From the NCBI GenBank assembly GCA_039815505.1, contig JBCBZE010000137.1, forward strand, positions 1 through 8,364: a stretch of DNA of 8,364 nt. Direction: 5' to 3'. Shown one piece after another: positions 5,405 to 8,364 of this stretch. Origin of the DNA: CANLWN01 sp039815505. Lineage in GTDB: Bacteria > Bacteroidota > Bacteroidia > Flavobacteriales > Flavobacteriaceae. The first letter of the stretch is position 1. The number at the start of each line of letters is the position of its first letter. Both the position numbers and the translations under genes were made by a program. Below the pieces are notes generated by a model. That model was not told the origin of the DNA. It saw only the letters and a list, made by a program, of their open reading frames with translations, and searched no databases.

Positions 5405-6037
5405 ATGACAAAAACGTTCGCATACCTTGCTTTTCTACTTCTTCTATCTTGCGGAAACGATGACAATGGTGGTATTGATGTACCGGAAGGCACCAACCTT
5501 AGGGTAAATTATTTTACGATTGATTGTGTCGGGGTCCTTGAACAGCAGTGTTTGTTGATTCAGGAAGGTAGTGATATCGGGAGCGACACATGGGACTATT
5601 TTTATGACCCCATTGAAGGCTTTGATTTTGAACTGGGCTTTGTTTACAACCTTCAAGTAACAAAAACAAAGGTTGAAAACCCACCTGCGGATGGTTCTTT
5701 ATATACATATAAACTTGTAAACATTATTTCCAGGACCGAACCAATTTGTGAATTCGAAAACCCCGCCGAAGATTTGGATTGGCTTAGGATAGAAATTCAA
5801 AAAAGGGAAGGGAATCCTAGCGAGGATATGAAATATTGTTACATTACACAGGCAGAATATGATGCAAACCCTGTATTTGTTTACATGGACTGCAATCCTT
5901 TTATCAATAAGGTGATTCCTATTTTTGATTGCTTGGGAACTCAACTAAATAAGGACAACAACCTTTTTTTGGATGACTTGGAAAACGTTAAAATCATTTG
6001 GCAACCTACCGACTTTGTTTGCGATGTAGGTTTCTGA
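5405..6037 (+). CDS. DUF4377-type lipoprotein with a second Cys-containing domain
   Basis: A 210-residue lipoprotein. MTKTFAYLAFLLLLSCGNDD gives a signal peptide with lipobox LLSC and lipidated Cys16. The following GNDD is acidic, close to the export signal that sends Bacteroidota lipoproteins to the cell surface. Residues about 33-112 match the DUF4377 pattern: a first strand with ID-C (39-41), CLLIQ (49-53), W-D-Y-FYDPIEGFDFELGFVY (63-81) and ENPPADGS (91-98). DUF4377 is often attached to META/HslJ-like domains and has no proven function. Residues about 117-200 form a second domain, ENPAEDLDWLRIEI, then YITQAEYDANPVFVYMDCNPF, IFDCLG and IIW. It resembles a small flavobacterial envelope domain that I have seen alone, so this looks like a two-domain fusion. 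It lies 58 bp after the SDR gene, and a terminator-like hairpin follows its stop. It could be the operon's last gene or have its own promoter. Confidence 0.82.
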   Translation: MTKTFAYLAFLLLLSCGNDDNGGIDVPEGTNLRVNYFTIDCVGVLEQQCLLIQEGSDIGSDTWDYFYDPIEGFDFELGFVYNLQVTKTKVENPPADGSLYTYKLVNIISRTEPICEFENPAEDLDWLRIEIQKREGNPSEDMKYCYITQAEYDANPVFVYMDCNPFINKVIPIFDCLGTQLNKDNNLFLDDLENVKIIWQPTDFVCDVGF

Positions 6038-6046
6038 ATTTATTAC

Positions 6047-6682
6047 CTAACCTTTAAACTTTAGTGGTAGATACACCACTTTTTTGGTATCAAAAAACAC
6101 TTCATCGAAGCTATCCGTTAAATCAAAAATTTGTACCGTCCTGTAATCCCTTAACTCCTCGGTAAGGTCGCCTCCTTTAAGATAAAGAATACCATTTTTA
6201 CGGTCATGAAGCGATTCCTTTTTAATACGCCCTTTGGTCCACCGCACAAAAGTGGGCATGACCGCTACCGCCCGGCTAACAATAAAGTCGAATCGTGTAT
6301 CCAAATCTTCCACCCTTGTGTGCATTGCCTTGACATTGGTAAGTTCCAAACCGTGGAGAACTTCTTCCACCACCTTGATTTTCTTTCCAATGGCATCCAC
6401 TAAGGTAAAATTGGTTTCAGGGAAAAGAATCGCCAAAGGAATTCCGGGAAATCCCCCTCCTGTTCCCACATCGAGCACTGAAGTTCCGGGTAAAAATTGT
6501 TGGATTTTTGCAATACCCAAGGAATGGAGTACGTGTCTTACATACAATTCATCTATATCCTTCCTGGATACCACGTTTATCTTTTGGTTCCAATCCTTAT
6601 AAAGAAATTCCAATTGCAAAAATTGGTTCTTCTGGAATTCGGTTAAATTTGGGAAATATTTAAAAATTATATCCGCCTTCAT
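6047..6682 (-). CDS. rsmG: 16S rRNA (guanine-N7)-methyltransferase RsmG
   Basis: RsmG (GidB) methylates N7 of the guanine at E. coli position 527 in the 530 loop of 16S rRNA, using S-adenosylmethionine; loss gives low-level streptomycin resistance in several bacteria. The 211-residue length is normal. NVVSRKDIDELYVRHVLHSL (36-55) is the family N-terminal signature. LDVGTGGGFPGIPLAI (70-85) is the SAM-binding loop, LVDAIGKKIKVVEE (94-107) carries the acidic ribose-binding strand, and DFIVSRAVAVM (132-142) is the family motif IV region. It is cytoplasmic and appears intact. It converges on the DUF4377 gene with only 9 bp between stop codons and is divergent from the desaturase. A strong Bacteroidota -7 element lies just upstream. 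In many bacteria rsmG sits next to mnmG near the origin; that arrangement is absent here, as is common in Flavobacteriia. Confidence 0.97.
   Translation of the reverse strand: MKADIIFKYFPNLTEFQKNQFLQLEFLYKDWNQKINVVSRKDIDELYVRHVLHSLGIAKIQQFLPGTSVLDVGTGGGFPGIPLAILFPETNFTLVDAIGKKIKVVEEVLHGLELTNVKAMHTRVEDLDTRFDFIVSRAVAVMPTFVRWTKGRIKKESLHDRKNGILYLKGGDLTEELRDYRTVQIFDLTDSFDEVFFDTKKVVYLPLKFKG
6063..6085 (+). terminator. Intrinsic terminator-like hairpin reading plus, inside the rsmG 3' end
   Basis: AGTGGT (6063-6068) and ACCACT (6075-6080) form a perfect 6-bp stem with a 6-nt loop, followed directly by T-tract 6080-6085. The orientation suits transcripts arriving from the DUF4377 gene, whose stop is 26 nt upstream. 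The stem is encoded within the last codons of rsmG (KKVVYLPL) on the other strand, so the sequence serves two constraints or the fit is by chance. No T-tract is present in the rsmG direction. Confidence 0.5.
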
Positions 6683-6702
6683 GCGTACCTTTGGCTTTTT
6701 GA

Positions 6703-6710
6703 CAAAAGTA
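6703..6710 (-). promoter_or_regulatory. -7 promoter element of rsmG
   Basis: Read on the minus strand, this is TACTTTTG, a perfect match to TAnnTTTG, 20 nt before the rsmG ATG. Transcription would begin about 14 nt before the start codon. No clear TTTG is visible at the -33 distance, so it is supported by the -7 element and position only. Confidence 0.55.
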
Positions 6711-6776
6711 GTATTTTAAAATTCATAAAATTTCCCATTAGACGGGGCTTGGGCATTAAAAAGTGCAGAATTCCGT

Positions 6777-6784
6777 TATATTTA
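6777..6784 (+). promoter_or_regulatory. Candidate -7 promoter element of the desaturase gene
   Basis: TATATTTA matches TAnnTTTG except the last base and ends 17 nt before the chosen ATG at 6802. The nearest upstream TTG (6749-6751) is 25 nt away, slightly beyond the usual spacing. Divergent from the rsmG promoter in a 119-bp shared region; no operator-like repeat is seen there. Confidence 0.4.
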
Positions 6785-6801
6785 CATAAAGATTGCATCA
6801 A

Positions 6802-7905
6802 ATGGATAAAAGCACGATTAAATTTTCCAGAAAGGATTCCGCACAATTTTTTAGGACCCTCAATAAAAGAGTGAATGCGTATTTTAAGGAAAATAAAATT
6901 AAAAAAACGGGCAATTGGCGATTACATCTAAAGACCATCGTTATGTTTTCCATTTTTCTAACCCCTTATTTTTTAATATTGACATTGGATTTACCTATTT
7001 GGGCCAATTTATTGTTGACCATAATAATGGGTGTAGGAATGGCCGGTGTGGGAATGAACGTTATGCATGATGGTAATCATGGCGCCTATTCCAACAAAAA
7101 ATGGGTAAACAAGCTCATGGGGAGCAGTATTTATATTCTTGCAGGAAATGTATACAATTGGCAGGTACAACACAATGTACTGCACCATACATATACCAAT
7201 ATTCACGAGCATGATGAGGATTTGGAGGCTGGTAGGATTCTTCGTTTCTCCAGGCATGCCACATGGCATAAACACCATAAGTTTCAACATTATTATTCTG
7301 TTTTTTTATATGGCCTTCTTACATTCAATTGGGCCATTACCACCGATTTTCAACAAATGTATCGTTATATGAAGCGTAAACTTTCCTATGGAAAATTACC
7401 AAACCCGGTAATCAATTGGAGTACGTTGGTGGTAACGAAATCATTGTACATTGTGATATGGATCGTACTTCCATTGATCTTTATTGATATTGCTTGGTGG
7501 AAAGTTTTAATAGGTTTCTTTATTATGCATTATGTTGCGGGTGTAATTCTGAGTGTGGTATTTCAACTAGCACATGTTGTAAATGATGCAGATACTCCTT
7601 TACCGGATAAAAGTGGCACTATGAAAAATACATGGGCCATACACCAATTGTTCACCACGGTTAATTTTGGCACCAAAAACCGTATCGTGAATTGGTTTAC
7701 GGGTGGTTTAAACCACCAAGTGGAGCACCATATTTTTCCTAACATTAGCCATGTGCATTACACAAAAATCTCCAAAATTGTGAAACAAACGGCCAAAGAG
7801 TTTAATTTACCCTACAATGAATACAAAACTACCAGAAAAGCTATAATTTCGCACTTTAAACATTTAAAGGAACTGGGCAAGGAGCCTACCCTACAATACC
7901 AATAA
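6802..7905 (+). CDS. Membrane fatty acid desaturase, front-end (delta-6-like) type without cytochrome b5
   Basis: A 367-residue di-iron membrane enzyme predicted to insert a double bond into acyl chains of membrane lipids or acyl-CoA/ACP, adjusting membrane fluidity. Three histidine boxes are present: H89-DGN-H93, H124-NVL-H128-H129, and Q306-VE-H309-H310. Gln as first residue of the third box (QVEHH) is the hallmark of front-end and related acyl-lipid desaturases (linoleoyl-CoA desaturase annotation group). Eukaryotic front-end enzymes carry an N-terminal cytochrome b5 domain; here the N-terminus (1-40) is only a basic soluble segment, so electrons must come from a separate ferredoxin or similar donor. 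Membrane segments are at about 45-62, 67-88, 164-180, 210-229 and 233-256. The start is set at ATG 6802; a TTG at 6793 would add three residues. It is followed after 13 bp by an aminotransferase gene. Positional specificity cannot be read from the sequence. Confidence 0.94.
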   Translation: MDKSTIKFSRKDSAQFFRTLNKRVNAYFKENKIKKTGNWRLHLKTIVMFSIFLTPYFLILTLDLPIWANLLLTIIMGVGMAGVGMNVMHDGNHGAYSNKKWVNKLMGSSIYILAGNVYNWQVQHNVLHHTYTNIHEHDEDLEAGRILRFSRHATWHKHHKFQHYYSVFLYGLLTFNWAITTDFQQMYRYMKRKLSYGKLPNPVINWSTLVVTKSLYIVIWIVLPLIFIDIAWWKVLIGFFIMHYVAGVILSVVFQLAHVVNDADTPLPDKSGTMKNTWAIHQLFTTVNFGTKNRIVNWFTGGLNHQVEHHIFPNISHVHYTKISKIVKQTAKEFNLPYNEYKTTRKAIISHFKHLKELGKEPTLQYQ

Positions 7906-7907
7906 AT

Positions 7908-7915
7908 TAATTTTG
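7908..7915 (+). promoter_or_regulatory. TAnnTTTG match directly before the aminotransferase ATG
   Basis: TAATTTTG matches the -7 consensus perfectly and ends 3 nt before the ATG at 7919. If used, the mRNA would begin at or within the start codon, that is, leaderless. No TTG stands at the -33 distance, and the gene may simply be read through from the desaturase, so this may be coincidence in AT-rich DNA. Confidence 0.2.
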
Positions 7916-7918
7916 CAA

Positions 7919-8364
7919 ATGAGCAACCATTTATCCGATAGAATCAATAATATGTCTACTTCGGCCACCTTGGCTATGGCCGCAAAAGCAAGGGAATTAA
8001 GAAACCAAGGGAAAGACATCATAGGCCTTAGTTTGGGGGAACCTGATTTTAATATTCCAGATTTTGTAAAAGAAGCGGCCAAGGAAGCCATTGACCAGAA
8101 TTATAGTAGCTACTCCCCTGTTGATGGGTATGCAGATTTAAAGCAAGCTATCTCGAATAAATTTAAACGAGACAATAACCTGGTATACGGTATTGACCAG
8201 ATCGTAGTTTCTACGGGCGCCAAACAATCTTTGGCCAATATTGCCATGATCATGTTGAATAAAGGGGACGAGGTTGTTTTACCTGCACCTTTTTGGGTAA
8301 GCTATAGCGATATTGTAAAGTTGGCGGAAGGGGTTCCCGTACAGGTACCCACCAGTATAGACAC
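7919..8364 (+). CDS. Class I/II PLP-dependent aminotransferase, aspartate aminotransferase type Ibeta (3' end outside window)
   Basis: The first 148 codons of a fold-type I pyridoxal-phosphate enzyme; the frame is open to the window end, so the Schiff-base Lys is not visible. The start reads MSNHLSDRINNMSTSATLAM. GLSLGEPDF (36-44) is the N-terminal substrate-binding segment, YSSYSPVDGYADLKQAI (62-78) the conserved Y-x-P-x-x-G-x-x-x-L-R-like stretch, STGAKQSL (98-105) the phosphate-binding loop, and PAPFWVSY (122-129) holds the Trp that stacks on the PLP ring. This pattern fits the Ibeta subgroup typified by the Thermus enzyme, which transfers amino groups between aspartate or glutamate and 2-oxoacids, sometimes also prephenate. 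It lies 13 bp behind the desaturase in the same direction, probably co-transcribed by position rather than by pathway. The exact substrate preference needs the missing part. Confidence 0.93.
   Translation, partial: MSNHLSDRINNMSTSATLAMAAKARELRNQGKDIIGLSLGEPDFNIPDFVKEAAKEAIDQNYSSYSPVDGYADLKQAISNKFKRDNNLVYGIDQIVVSTGAKQSLANIAMIMLNKGDEVVLPAPFWVSYSDIVKLAEGVPVQVPTSID

Noticed and set aside
2261..6037. A defence island or toxin-antitoxin system
   Set aside because: There is no nuclease, protease, helicase, reverse transcriptase or toxin fold among the genes, no repeats and no mobile element; the composition resembles the surrounding chromosome.
6206..6602. Plus-strand open frames across the rsmG gene
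   Set aside because: They are antisense shadows; the minus strand encodes a clear full-length RsmG with all family motifs.
7009..7745. Minus-strand open frames within the desaturase gene
   Set aside because: The plus strand carries all three histidine boxes and the membrane segments; the reverse frames match nothing.

Overview
The window looks like chromosome of a marine member of the Flavobacteriaceae (Bacteroidota). The reasons are moderate-to-low GC, starts without Shine-Dalgarno sequences, several promoter candidates of the Bacteroidota type (TTTG about 20 nt before TAnnTTTG), lipoproteins whose nearest known relatives are flavobacterial, a family 16 beta-glucanase, and an rsmG / fatty acid desaturase / aminotransferase neighbourhood that I recall from that family. 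The genus cannot be fixed from the sequence alone.

Layout: (a) 1-429 is the 3' part of an unrecognised gene with two Cys pairs. (b) 563-943 is a single-domain VOC (glyoxalase-fold) protein. (c) 1158-2033 is a secreted or membrane-tethered GH16 endo-beta-glucanase with an intact ExDxxE active site. (d) 2261-6037 holds six co-directional genes: an ArsR-type repressor, an AHSA1-type SRPBCC protein, a beta-propeller lipoprotein with a C-terminal cadherin-like domain, a helix-hairpin-helix (Cdd1-like) protein, an SDR protein that lacks the catalytic Tyr/Lys, and a DUF4377 lipoprotein. Gaps are short (12, 44 and 58 bp) or replaced by overlaps (17 and 4 bp). The run starts at a promoter embedded in two inverted repeats and ends at a hairpin plus T-tract that lies inside the 3' end of the convergent gene. 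(e) 6047-6682, on the minus strand, is rsmG (16S rRNA m7G methyltransferase). It is divergent from (f) 6802-7905, a front-end type fatty acid desaturase, which is followed after 13 bp by (g) an aspartate-type aminotransferase cut by the window end.

Parts (e) to (g) are ordinary housekeeping genes. The most interesting part is (d). It can be read as one autoregulated operon in which an ArsR/SRPBCC sensor pair controls a cell-envelope propeller lipoprotein, a small nucleic-acid-binding-type HhH protein, a probably non-catalytic Rossmann protein and possibly a second lipoprotein. The individual families are known; the function of the combination is not something I can name. No rRNA, tRNA, CRISPR array, insertion sequence or attachment site was seen. 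No stretch longer than about 230 bases lacks a gene.
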